Positions 18,095-27,435 of a stretch of 64,000 bases of DNA are shown here, piece by piece; within the stretch, counting starts at the first letter, position 1, and each line of letters opens with the position of its first letter. Origin of the DNA: Lederbergia citri (GTDB lineage Bacteria > Bacillota > Bacilli > Bacillales > Bacillaceae_C); the NCBI RefSeq assembly GCF_018343625.1, contig NZ_JAGYPG010000002.1, positions 663,280 to 727,279 of the forward strand. The letters are read 5' to 3'. A program made the position numbers and the translations under genes. The notes beneath the pieces were generated by a model. The model was not told the origin of the DNA, ran no database searches, and saw nothing but the letters and a program-made list of their open reading frames with translations.

Positions 18095-18727
18095 TCACTT
18101 TTTAATACGATTAATTTTATCTTTACGCCAATTACCGATTTTATCCTGAACATGCAATCCATTATGAAGCCTAATATTTAAACCTTCTGCAGCCTCCTTA
18201 GCACTTTTAGTGTAATTACTTGTTGTAATACACCAAGCATCTAAACACTTATGTACTCTTTTGCCCGAATTTAACCTCAGAATCGTATCATTTCCTACAT
18301 TTTTATTTTTCCAGTGTTTACACTGTACCGCAATTTTGTATTTTTCTTTTGGATCAGTAAGAATAATATCTACCTCGTGATCCCCTGATCCTCCAATAAT
18401 TACTGGTTCATACCCTTTATCTTCAAAATACATCGCTACTAATCTTTCAAAATCATAACCATTCAGATCACTGAAATTTGCTGTTAGCAGCTCTTCATCA
18501 CTCAATGTTTTCTTAGCTAACCATTTTTGATGGTTGCTTTTAGTCAATTGGTTTTTGTTCATTACCTTTTTTGTTTTTGTTTTCTTTTTTGGTAGAAAAA
18601 CCAACTCAGGGATTATAACACCTGTAAGAAGTATGATAAAAAACCAATACCATTTTGGATTATCCGCAATTAACCAGAACCATGCCAATCCCCCAAATAT
18701 TATTCCCATATTCAAAATTTGTTTCAC
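18095..18727 (-). CDS. Mrr-like restriction endonuclease domain membrane protein, copy 1
   Basis: 210 residues. N terminus with two membrane segments (about 4-20 and 24-46), a Lys-rich linker, then a PD-(D/E)XK Mrr-type nuclease domain: GYDFERLVAMYFEDKGYE, GDHEVDIILTDP and IAVQCKHW carry the expected Glu, Asp and QxK. GTG start, GAGG 8 bases upstream. About 93% identical to 43110-43745. There the gene follows a zinc-ribbon/Vsr-like nuclease gene; here that partner is reduced to its last codons (18788-18819). Role in DNA restriction is inferred. Confidence 0.85.
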   Translation of the reverse strand: MKQILNMGIIFGGLAWFWLIADNPKWYWFFIILLTGVIIPELVFLPKKKTKTKKVMNKNQLTKSNHQKWLAKKTLSDEELLTANFSDLNGYDFERLVAMYFEDKGYEPVIIGGSGDHEVDIILTDPKEKYKIAVQCKHWKNKNVGNDTILRLNSGKRVHKCLDAWCITTSNYTKSAKEAAEGLNIRLHNGLHVQDKIGNWRKDKINRIKK

Positions 18728-18787
18728 CGATGATCCTCATTTCACTTTACGATCTATTTGTCCTTAATACTTCTAACCCAATACCAC

Positions 18788-18819
18788 CTATTCAGGAAAC
18801 TGATTATTTTTGTAGTAAT
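18788..18819 (-). pseudogene. 3'-terminal remnant of the zinc-ribbon/Vsr-like nuclease gene
   Basis: Encodes YYKNNQFPE and a stop, the same end as the gene at 43806-45350 (KNNQFPE). The spacer to the Mrr-like gene is also conserved between copies. Homology stops at about 18819. Shows that this locus is a truncated duplicate. Confidence 0.75.
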
Positions 18820-19822
18820 AGCTTTCAATATCAAATTCCCATATTCTTTATTGAATAAGATTTTTCCTATTAGATATAGGTTTTGTAGCTTAACGCAGAA
18901 AAGTGATTCAGGAAATCTTTATTCCTCTTAATCCTCAACTCTGCCACCAATTCCAATATATGCTTTAAAAAATCTATCAATAGTTCATTTTAAGCATTAT
19001 TTTATAAGTAAATTTAATTTAATATGTAAATAACGCAGTGATCTATTTTTTTGCAACAATAATGTTTTATACTCAGCTCTAGAAATTGTAAAAGGCGAGG
19101 TACCCTCAGGTATATTTTTAGAAAAGCTAGGCATATCTTGCAAAGGTCCTTCTATTAATTCAGAACGGATTGGGATGATTTTTTCACTATTCCCCTTTTC
19201 GAGAAATTATCCACAATGGGATATAATATAGATTAAAAGATTGGAAGGTATAATTCTCCATCTCCCTCAGTAATTCCATATCCACAATAGTAACCATTTT
19301 AATGAAGAATCCCCTCGGAAACACAGTTATAGCATTTACAACGCTCAAATACCGGAAACTCATTTTTCGTCCCATCTGCCAATATTACTTAAGACCCATC
19401 CAATATGTATTATCATAAAAAATCATCCCCTTAGAACGCACAAAAATTTTTGTGTATTCTAAGGGAATGTACAAGGGTCATACTGGAGAAATTTGAATAA
19501 AGGAAAACCACTTCGGATGGAACAAAGTGATACTTTACAGTTTTTTCACTGGTAAATATCAAGTGAAACATAAGGATCATCCCCATGCTACTCTTAATAA
19601 AACTTTGGTGTTAATAGCATACTTCCCAATAGACTTTTGCACACCCATAGATAACTTCAAAAAGGCTAATCAAATGAATTCTCTCCTTCGCAACTAGGAG
19701 ACCAGATCTCAGGATTTTGACAAACTGTAAGGTACTCTCCTTGTCAGTTTGCCTGTATCCCGAGACAATCAAACCATTTTAGCAGATTAAATAAACTTTT
19801 CGCAAAGCAAATAAATGATCAT
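18820..19822. other. 1-kb stretch without an intact gene
   Basis: A + strand frame near 19063-19220 with protein-like sequence (ALEIVKGEVPSGIFLEKLGI) lacks a start and looks like the end of a lost gene. A hairpin near 19428-19465 (CCTTAGAA with TTCTAAGG around a CACAAAAA/TTTTTGTG inner stem) may be a terminator. Otherwise AT-rich with nothing recognisable. Confidence 0.4.
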
Positions 19823-20311
19823 TTACACAAGATTAAAGATTCTTTCTATTTCCTCCTCCCATTCCAAAATTAAAAATGGAGATGTTGAACTATAGCTTTT
19901 AACAATTCTGCCAATTTCCCCCTTTTTTCCTTTAACCGCGAAATGATGATCTTCATATATTTGTATGAATTCCCTATCAATAATATAAAGTATTTTTCTG
20001 CATGTCGAAAAACAATAGTCCAATTGATCATCTTTCTCCATCGGTAACGTTTTGGCAAATTCACATACATCTTTAATAATTCGATTAGCATCCAGCTGTT
20101 CATATGGGATTATGACATGTTTAAATTCTTCATCCTTCTCATAAGCTAATAAAAGGTGAGGATCAGTTGTGTAAAACAAAAGGGTTTTATAACTATAAAC
20201 TGACGTTCCAGTAAACACAAAAAAATCATTTGAATAATCTTTAGCGGATTCATTTAAGATATTTTTTGAAAAAGGTTTCAGTACTAAATTAACATATTCC
20301 GTAAGAGTCAT
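19823..20311 (-). CDS. Hypothetical protein
   Basis: 162 residues, soluble, acidic, mixed alpha/beta pattern (DFFVFTGTSVYSYKTLLFY, LLAYEKDEEFKHVIIPYEQL). ATG with AAGGAG 8 bases upstream. No family recognised. It stands alone, downstream of the S-layer pseudogene and its terminator. Confidence 0.65.
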   Translation of the reverse strand: MTLTEYVNLVLKPFSKNILNESAKDYSNDFFVFTGTSVYSYKTLLFYTTDPHLLLAYEKDEEFKHVIIPYEQLDANRIIKDVCEFAKTLPMEKDDQLDYCFSTCRKILYIIDREFIQIYEDHHFAVKGKKGEIGRIVKSYSSTSPFLILEWEEEIERIFNLV

Positions 20312-20445
20312 TAGATAGCTCCTTATTAATACTTTGCTCTACTCTTTCAATATTATTAATACACAGTAACGTAATACTCTAACTTTTAATGCACCTTATC
20401 AAATGATGTTTCTCATTCTATTTGATTCGGTTTCTAGCAAAAAGA

Positions 20446-20480
20446 AAAGCCCTGCAGAGATTTCTCTCTACAGAGCTTTC
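20446..20480 (-). terminator. Terminator behind the truncated S-layer gene
   Basis: AAAGCCCTGCAGAGA and TCTCTACAGAGCTTT pair with few mismatches; T-rich on the minus strand. Confidence 0.75.
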
Positions 20481-20540
20481 TTCCAATCAATTTGTCTACT
20501 AATCCTCTAATAATTCTAGATTAGTTTTACAAGAATCATA

Positions 20541-22437
20541 TTACTTTGCAACGTTAAGTGTAACTCCTCCAACTACAATATTACCATTGAGGTCAGTAGC
20601 TTTAGAATCTTTATCTAACTTAACTGTGATTGCTTTAGCAAACTGGTCAACTGTAATGTCGTTCTTTAATACTAGAGTTACAACATTATCATCTACAGTA
20701 CCAGTAGATAGCCAAGTAGTAGGTGAAGCATCATCAAGTGCAACAGTAGAGCCATCAACAGTTACAGTGAAATCAGCTTTTGCTAATGTACTATCCTTAA
20801 CAGCTTCACTGAAAGTTAATTCAACTCCTTTAGAACCTGCTAATTTAGCAGATACTAATTGTGGCTTAACATTTTCTTTGAAGTCAAGAACTGATGCATA
20901 GCGATCAATTGCCACATTGTTAGTGCCAGTTACTGCACTGCTGATTGCAAAGTTACGATCTCCTGAAATAGTTAATGTATTTTCTTTAATTGACAGTTTT
21001 ACTAGTGTCTTATCCCCTACAAATACAGGGTTTTCAAATACAGTTACACCATCTACAGTGTAGTTTGCAGCATTAAGAGCAGCGGCAGACATTTCCTTAT
21101 CATACTTTACATATACAGTATTTAGAGGAACTGATGTTACACCTGCTGCAACAGCTGATGCATCTGTGCCTGGTAAGAACACATTTTGAATTGAAGGTTT
21201 AGTAGCATCTGTTGCATCACCTAATGTAAATGTAATTGTCACATCAGAAGATGCCTGTGTAACAGTATCTGTTACATTAGCCTTAGGTAATACAAGTTTG
21301 TAATCTCCAGCATCTTTTCCTGTTACTTTAAATAATGCTTTAGGTGCAGTTGAAACTGTAGTATCTAGAGTGATATCTGCAGCTGCAATAGTAGTAGTCT
21401 TTTGGATTTTTTCTGGTGTTGTATAAGTTAGAGTATATACACCAGCATCAGTACCATTACTGTCAGTTTGAAGAGCAGCTAAATCCGGTGCTTTATCGAA
21501 TGTTACTTCAACAAAAGTATCATTTCCTTTTTTAACTACTTCAGTCTTTTTAACAGCTGGAGCAGCATTTGAGAATGTTACAGTCTTAGTGAAAGCTTTT
21601 CCTGAATTACCAGCATAATCTTTATAACCATCCACTTTAAGTGAATGTATACCATCAGCAGCAACAAGACCAGCTTTAGTGATAGTTAAAGTATTTGTTT
21701 TTTCGTCAAAAGTTTGAGTTGTGCCTGCTTCCGCAGTAGTACTGCCATCTAAGTACAAATCAGCATAGGTATTAGCAGCAATTGTATCTAATCCCTCTGT
21801 AAATTCAACTTTAACAGTATTTCTTCCAACTGTTGTTAAAGATTTAACTTCTGGAGCAACTGTATCATTAATTGTACTTTTGATTACTACTTCAATTGGA
21901 GCAGCAATTAAGTTTTCAGATTGGTCCTTAGCACCAACAATTACTACTTTATATTCTTTATTTGGTTTTAGACCAGTAAATACAAGCTTTTGATCTCCAG
22001 CTGTGAAAGAAGATTGAGAAACTTCAGTTGATTCTGCAGTTCCTTCATAAACTTTAACAGTACCAGCTGTGCTTAATTCTTCAGTGAAGTTTACTTCAGC
22101 TACACCAGCACGTGGATATGTTACGCTTGCTAATGCTGGCTTTACAGTATCACTGAATGTAAGTGTAGTTGTGAATTTCTTAGTCTTAACATTAGAATCT
22201 GCTTTTGTTGCGATTTCAGAAACTGTAGCAACAATTGAGATGTCATTCTTAAGAGCATCTGATAATTTGATAACAACTGTCTTTCCATCATCTTGCAGTT
22301 CATATGAAGTTGCTGTTACAGCAGCATCGTTTTTGTCAATTAAACCAACAAAAGTGTAATTCCCAGCTGTTTCTGCAGCTGATTTTGAAACTTCTTTATT
22401 GAATTTAACTTCTAATTTCTTAGCGTTAATCGCACTT
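20541..22437 (-). pseudogene. 5'-truncated S-layer protein gene (silent cassette)
   Basis: About 632 codons of SbsA-type Ig-like repeats (recurring patterns such as LEVKFNKEV, VAEVNFTEEL, TVKVEFTEGL, GVELTFSEAV, each followed by Thr/Val-rich strands). Signal peptide and N-terminal wall-binding domain are missing. The frame runs on to 22580, but those codons read through a terminator and do not resemble a leader, so the gene effectively begins at 22437. At that point 17 bp (22421-22437) equal 50009-50025 in the intact S-layer gene, at the matching place in the protein (SAIN). It has no promoter or ribosome binding site, so it is probably silent. Confidence 0.8.
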
Positions 22438-22454
22438 TCCATTCTATGGAGGCA

Positions 22455-22502
22455 AAATAAAAAAACACCTAAACCCAGTAATATCAAGGGCTTTAGGTGT
22501 TT
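22455..22502 (-). terminator. Terminator of the recombinase operon
   Basis: AAACACCTAAA pairs with TTTAGGTGTTT, with extra C/G pairs inside and a T7 run on the minus strand. It lies between the fourth recombinase and the S-layer cassette and blocks read-through into it. Confidence 0.85.
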
Positions 22503-22552
22503 CCGCATAATTCCAAGAGTATGGTTAAACTGTATTATGCTGAGTTTTATTA

Positions 22553-22581
22553 CATGTCTTTCTAAAAAGAAGAAAGACATG
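22553..22581. repeat. Perfect 11-7-11 inverted repeat, candidate recombinase site
   Basis: CATGTCTTTCT, a 7-base spacer, then AGAAAGACATG. The geometry (two 11-bp arms around 6-8 bp) is that of tyrosine-recombinase core sites such as dif. It lies between the recombinase operon and the truncated S-layer gene. No T-run follows, so it is a poor terminator. Function inferred from geometry and position only. Confidence 0.5.
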
Positions 22582-22633
22582 GTTTTAACTATCTTTAATT
22601 ATTTTGGATAATATTCTTCTTCTGCTGGCTCTA

Positions 22634-23482
22634 TTACATGAAATCATCATACATTTCCTTTCGAGCTTGATTGTATAATTTTGCATAATAATGGGTATCT
22701 TCCGGGCTCTCATGACCTAAAAGCACCTGAATGTAATCCAATGGCATTCCCTTTTGAGCACAATGCGCAGCAAAAGTGTGCCTCAAAGTGTGCGGAGTTA
22801 CTTTGAATCCCAATCGTTTGGAGCACTTTGCAAACCATTCAGAAACTTGTTGCCGATAAATGGGACGATTCTTCCACTTTCCACCTAAGAATAAAAATGG
22901 AAGATTGTCGGTTCTAGATTCTAAGTAAACTTTCAAATGTTCAGCGCTTTCCCATGTAAAGAGGACGATACGACCTTTCTTCCGTTTCCCCTTCGGAATG
23001 TGAATAATACGTTCTGACCAATCGATATCTTCTTTTTTCATAGCGCATAATTCACTAATTCTTACACCCGTGGCATACAAAATCTCGACAATTGCTCGTT
23101 CCTGCAGCCGCCCATCCAAATACTGCCGCAACCTGTTAAGTTGATCCAAGGTTAAATATCGAGGAAGTTTTTCTCCTATATGAGGAAATGGAACTTTTTC
23201 TGCAGGATTCGTGAGGGTAATTCCTTCTTCTAGACAATAGCTGAAAAATGTTTTCACCCCCGATAACTTTACTGAAATGGTACTTAGCTTATATCCAATT
23301 TCCTTCAAATGCCCAAGCCAGGATCGGATATCTGATATAGTGATAACATCTAGGGACTTCTCTGTATATTCAAGTAACTGCTTTATTGCATTTTCGTAGG
23401 TTTTTATCGTACTTGGTTCAAGACGAAATTCATGATCCAATGTAAATTGTTTAAAAAGCGCGTCTAAGCCCATTCTTTCCAT
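22634..23482 (-). CDS. Tyrosine recombinase (type B', fourth of four)
   Basis: 282 residues: SAM-like core-binding domain (1-100) and a catalytic domain with Arg in ATGVRISELC, Lys in PKGKRKKG, HxxR in TPHTLRHTFAAH, His in LLGHESPED and the nucleophile in HYYAKLY, so it should be active. Closest to the second recombinase (25052-25885) of this cluster, with the same PHTxRHTFAAH and LLGH signatures. ATG 6 bases after the stop of the third recombinase, so one operon. Expected to cut and rejoin DNA at a short site with its partners. Confidence 0.92.
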   Translation of the reverse strand: MERMGLDALFKQFTLDHEFRLEPSTIKTYENAIKQLLEYTEKSLDVITISDIRSWLGHLKEIGYKLSTISVKLSGVKTFFSYCLEEGITLTNPAEKVPFPHIGEKLPRYLTLDQLNRLRQYLDGRLQERAIVEILYATGVRISELCAMKKEDIDWSERIIHIPKGKRKKGRIVLFTWESAEHLKVYLESRTDNLPFLFLGGKWKNRPIYRQQVSEWFAKCSKRLGFKVTPHTLRHTFAAHCAQKGMPLDYIQVLLGHESPEDTHYYAKLYNQARKEMYDDFM

Positions 23483-23488
23483 CTTCTT

Positions 23489-25033
23489 TTATCCCATATA
23501 CCTACGGTATAATGTAATGATTTTCTTCTCCGGCAGATTAGCATAAATTTGTGTTGTTTGGAGGTTAGCATGCCCCAATTCATCCGCTAAAAATGACAGT
23601 TCTGCACCCTTCCCTATTAAATCCGTCGCAAATGTATGACGAAATCGGTGTGGATGGAGCGCACTTGATAGTCCTGAACTACTCCCCATCCTGTTTATAA
23701 TCCTGTACATCCAATTAATTGAAAGACGCCTAGGCTTTCCTTCAATTGTGACAAATAAGGCAGGATTCTCATCTTTTCGGGTTTCGAGGTAGCGTTCAAG
23801 CAACAATGCGCACTTTACCGAGAAATGGACTTGGCGGATTTTTTTCCCTTTTCCTACTACCATCGCTATTCGATTTTCGAGATCAACATCTGCCCGGTTG
23901 AGCAAATACACCTCGCCTATTCGACAACCGGAGGTAATTAAGAATTCTACCAAGACTCGGTTTCGAAGTAATTCCTTTTCACTCTGCTTGCGGACTTTTG
24001 CAACTTCTTCTTTGTTTAGGTATTTAGGCACTGGTTTTGGTAGTCGAGGGAACCATCTTTTTTTCATTGGTGTTTTTTCTAAATAACCTTCTTCTACACA
24101 AAAACGGTAAAAGGAAGTAAGAGCATTGATGTAAAACATGGTCGTTCTTTCTTTCTTCATTTTTTGCAGCTGTGCTAGCCAATGCTGGATATCTCCAGAA
24201 GCAATAGATGTAAACAATTCCTTCCTATCCTTAAAAAAACTCTGCAACACGTATCTATATCCACTGATAGTATGCCTACTGTAGTTCACCACATAAAGAC
24301 TTAATAAATACTCATTGATTCTTTCCTGGTTCACCTTATTAAGTAATGGCATCGTTACCTCCCAATACTTGTCTTCTTTTTCCCATAGGAACAGGATAGG
24401 GTTTTTATCTATAAAACCTTTCTCCAAACAAAAATTGTAAAAAGAACGTAGGTAATGTATATATATATATATGGTCATTTTTTTCCAATTCTTTTGATGT
24501 TCCGTTAGCCATTTCTGTATATCATTAGATGTGACGCTTGAATACGAATTTACCTTTCCCTTAAAAAACAATTGCAAAAATCCTCTGTATTTGATAATTT
24601 CTCTCTTTGTTCTATTAGCCCTTTTCAGGCTAAGCAAAAACTCGTTGATTACTTTTTGATTCTCATCATTAGGTAACGGTTTTTTTAACTCCCAATAATT
24701 GATGGTGACTCTATTTTCTAGGATAGGTGATTGTTCCATATATCCTTTATCCACACAATAATTGTAAAAGAAACTTAAAATATTTAGGTGATTCTTTAGA
24801 GTTTTTTCATTTTTATCATTTTTATTTTTTGTTAACATTTCCTGAATATCATCCGATGTGAGGGAAGTATACAATCTTTCCACATCCATAAAAATGGATT
24901 GCAAAAGGCACCGGTAGGTGATTAAGGTAGTCTGTTTTCTACTTTCATTCTTCAGGCTTAACAGATATTCATTTATTACCTTTTCATTCTCCTTGTTAGG
25001 TAATGCCTTTTTAATCTCCCAATACTTATCCAT
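23489..25033 (-). CDS. Tyrosine recombinase with three tandem core-binding domains (type A', third of four)
   Basis: 514 residues, about 200 longer than a usual XerC/D-type enzyme. The N terminus holds three ~109-residue repeats, starting at YWEIKKAL (4), YWELKKPL (113) and YWEVTMPL (223). Each contains INEYLLSL or INEFLLSL, a YRxxLQ(S/L)xF helix, DIQ and a C-terminal SFYxFC or SFFYNYC helix, which is the SAM-like DNA-binding domain. The catalytic domain (336-514) is complete: R371, Lys in VGKGKKIR, HxxR at 462-465, H488, Y497. AAAAAAGGAG precedes the ATG. Triple DNA-binding modules are very unusual in this family. Confidence 0.93.
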   Translation of the reverse strand: MDKYWEIKKALPNKENEKVINEYLLSLKNESRKQTTLITYRCLLQSIFMDVERLYTSLTSDDIQEMLTKNKNDKNEKTLKNHLNILSFFYNYCVDKGYMEQSPILENRVTINYWELKKPLPNDENQKVINEFLLSLKRANRTKREIIKYRGFLQLFFKGKVNSYSSVTSNDIQKWLTEHQKNWKKMTIYIYIHYLRSFYNFCLEKGFIDKNPILFLWEKEDKYWEVTMPLLNKVNQERINEYLLSLYVVNYSRHTISGYRYVLQSFFKDRKELFTSIASGDIQHWLAQLQKMKKERTTMFYINALTSFYRFCVEEGYLEKTPMKKRWFPRLPKPVPKYLNKEEVAKVRKQSEKELLRNRVLVEFLITSGCRIGEVYLLNRADVDLENRIAMVVGKGKKIRQVHFSVKCALLLERYLETRKDENPALFVTIEGKPRRLSINWMYRIINRMGSSSGLSSALHPHRFRHTFATDLIGKGAELSFLADELGHANLQTTQIYANLPEKKIITLYRRYMG

Positions 25034-25051
25034 GGTTTTTCTCCTTTTTTA

Positions 25052-25885
25052 TTAGCCTTGATATCGGTCATATAATTTTTTGCGAGCTTGTTCCATTAAA
25101 CGTGTATAAATTCTGGTGGAATTAATATTAATATGTCCGAGTAGTTCTTGGATGTAGCTTTGAGGCATATTCTTTTCCGCCAAGTGAGCTGCAAAAGTAT
25201 GGCGCATCGTATGGGGTACTACTTTAAAACCTAGAGCTTCCGAATAACCCTGAAATTTCTTTTCCAAAAACACACGACTTAAAGGCTCCGCGCGTTGATT
25301 ACAAAACAAGTAATCACTTTTAATGTTTCGTTCGCTCAAATATGATTTTATTCGTTCCGCACATTCATGTGTAAAAAGAACAAAACGCTCTTTATTTCCT
25401 TTTCCTTTACGAATCCAAATTTGTCTTGTATCCCATTTAATATCTTCTAATTTAATATGGAGGAGTTCACTTAGTCTTACTCCTGTTGAATATAAAGTTT
25501 CAACCATGGCTCGATCTCTTACATTTCCCTTTGTATATTCTTGAAGAAGAGCTAGCTGCCGTTGGGATAGATAATAAGGAAGAGAATCATCTTTTTTTGG
25601 TGTGTGAACGGTGAGGGTGGGATTTTTAAGAATATAATTTTCTTCCAAACAATACTGGTAGAAAGATTTTAATGCCGATAGTTTTAAATGAATACTTCTG
25701 GGTTTTAGCCCTTTTTCTTCCATACTCAAAAGCCACGATCGTATATCCGATGGTTTGACTTCATCAAATGTTTTCTCACAGAAAGAGAAAAACTGAGATA
25801 GAGAAATTCGGTAACTTCTAATAGTTTCAGAACTGAATCTGGATTGATTGTCATAGATAAAAGACTCTTGGATTTCTAGATTCAT
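25052..25885 (-). CDS. Tyrosine recombinase (type B, second of four)
   Basis: 277 residues. Core-binding domain followed by a full catalytic set: STGVRLSEL, RKGKGNKERF, VPHTMRHTFAAH, LLGHININS and Tyr in RIYTRL. Paralogue of the fourth recombinase. The frame starts at GTG 25894, overlapping the stop of the first recombinase by 4 bases, but ATG 25885 has GGGGTG directly upstream and is preferred; either way the genes are coupled. Confidence 0.92.
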   Translation of the reverse strand: MNLEIQESFIYDNQSRFSSETIRSYRISLSQFFSFCEKTFDEVKPSDIRSWLLSMEEKGLKPRSIHLKLSALKSFYQYCLEENYILKNPTLTVHTPKKDDSLPYYLSQRQLALLQEYTKGNVRDRAMVETLYSTGVRLSELLHIKLEDIKWDTRQIWIRKGKGNKERFVLFTHECAERIKSYLSERNIKSDYLFCNQRAEPLSRVFLEKKFQGYSEALGFKVVPHTMRHTFAAHLAEKNMPQSYIQELLGHININSTRIYTRLMEQARKKLYDRYQG

Positions 25886-25890
25886 TATTT

Positions 25891-26784
25891 TCACCCCATT
25901 TTATTTTGATAGGCTATAATCATATCCTCTGTTGGAATCCTCGCATAGATCCTAGTTGTATTTAGATCTGCGTGCCCCATTTCATCTGCAATAAAGGCTA
26001 AGTCTGCACCACGTGCCAACATATTCGTTGCAAATGTATGTCGGCAAACATGAGGATGTAAGGACTGATTCAACCCCGCTTTTTTTCCCAGGTCATTAAT
26101 GATTTTCAAAATTCCACCTGGTCCTAAAGGCTTTCCAAATCGATTCATAAATAGAGGCGCAGTCTCTTCACAGTCTCTTGTTTGTAAATATTCCTTCAAC
26201 ACAATTGCACACATTATTGAAAAATGAATATATCGAACTTTCTTTCCTTTACCGATAACTTTGGCGGTGCGTTTTTTCAAAGTGATATCTGCTATTGATA
26301 AGTTACAAACTTCTCCCCTTCGGCATCCCGAAGAGAATAGGAATAAGATAATGGCTCGATCACGAACACTTAAGGATTCTGCAGCTAACCTTACTCGTGC
26401 ATATTCTTCTTCTGTGAGATACTTGGGGAGTGTTTGTGATATTTTCGGCCTCCACCGTTTTTTGATGACCATGTTTTCCATGTAATCCTCTGATAAACAG
26501 AACTGAAAAAAGGATGAAAGACATGAAAGATAAAGATCAACGGTTCTTTCTTTTTTATCCTCTGCAAATTCAGTCAGCCATTTCAGCACATCCTCTGATG
26601 TTAAGGATTCTAGAGGAACCAAGCACTCGCAAAGGAATTTTTCTAATATTCTTCGATATTTTGTAATAGTGGCTTCTGCTTTATTAGCAAGTTTTAAACT
26701 TAAGAAGTATTCATTTAAGATCCTCCTGGTTTCTATAGATATGTTTTCATTGGAACTTTCCCAATATTTCCGATTATCTTTCAT
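25891..26784 (-). CDS. Tyrosine recombinase (type A, first of four)
   Basis: 297 residues with one core-binding domain and a complete catalytic domain: SSGCRRGEV, GKGKKVR, HPHVCRHTFAT, MGHADLNTT and Tyr in RIYARI. Closest to the catalytic part of the 514-residue enzyme, and its first residues (KYWESSNEN) match the start of that enzyme's repeats. Good ribosome binding site (AAAAGGAG). First gene of the recombinase operon; the upstream terminator at 26962-26992 separates it from other DNA. Confidence 0.93.
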   Translation of the reverse strand: MKDNRKYWESSNENISIETRRILNEYFLSLKLANKAEATITKYRRILEKFLCECLVPLESLTSEDVLKWLTEFAEDKKERTVDLYLSCLSSFFQFCLSEDYMENMVIKKRWRPKISQTLPKYLTEEEYARVRLAAESLSVRDRAIILFLFSSGCRRGEVCNLSIADITLKKRTAKVIGKGKKVRYIHFSIMCAIVLKEYLQTRDCEETAPLFMNRFGKPLGPGGILKIINDLGKKAGLNQSLHPHVCRHTFATNMLARGADLAFIADEMGHADLNTTRIYARIPTEDMIIAYQNKMG

Positions 26785-26961
26785 CTATTAATCTCCTTTT
26801 AATGGTATGTCAGTATAAGAACCTACTATCTGGACATCCAATGCATATTTCTTTGTTCTGAATTTTTGACAGCTGATAGAAATTTTTTATTTTTGCTGGA
26901 TTTATAACCTCCTTTTTACCAACATCATTTTCAGATAACTTATCATTTATACCTATAAAAA

Positions 26962-26992
26962 TAAAAAAAAGCCCATGTCAAAAAACATGAAC
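26962..26992 (-). terminator. Small terminator upstream of the recombinase operon
   Basis: CATGT/ACATG stem with a short loop and an eight-base T-run on the minus strand. Weak stem but a clear T-run. Confidence 0.5.
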
Positions 26993-27435
26993 TTTTAAGG
27001 CATAAAAAGGTCAACAGCTGGTTAAACTATTTAATTTTGAGAATTTACATTGACCATTGGGATCAATGGATTTTGTTATCATTGTTTATATTGTTACCAA
27101 ATATATATTTTTGTATACAAATGAGACAAATTTGTGTTTTTTTTATACATTTTAGACAAATATCTATTTTGTATACATTGAAAACAATAATCCCATTTTC
27201 ATCCTTCTTGTTAATTTTCCACTTTCTTCTCTATGTTGCCTTGAATCATTTCAAATCATTGAGGATGAAAAGTGCTTGATGATATACTTGAAAATAATGA
27301 TGAAATATACATAAAAACTTTATTATTGAACGGTTTAAAATCTAAAAATAAATTATTATAAAAATGCTAATTGAACTCGAAAAAAAGTACATGGAAATCT
27401 AAGGGAATATAATTCCTTGCGTAAGGGGTGACTTT

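Noticed and set aside
22441..22580. N-terminal 47 codons of the open frame over the truncated S-layer gene
   Set aside because: They read through a strong terminator hairpin and a perfect inverted repeat, lack a ribosome binding site and do not form a proper signal peptide.
22634..26784. Interpretation as a prophage integrase region or a classical RIT trio
   Set aside because: There are four recombinases, not three, and no phage structural, lysis or replication genes around them.
27037..27279. 80-codon hydrophobic + strand frame
   Set aside because: Very AT-rich DNA gives Phe/Ile/Leu-rich chance frames; no ribosome binding site.
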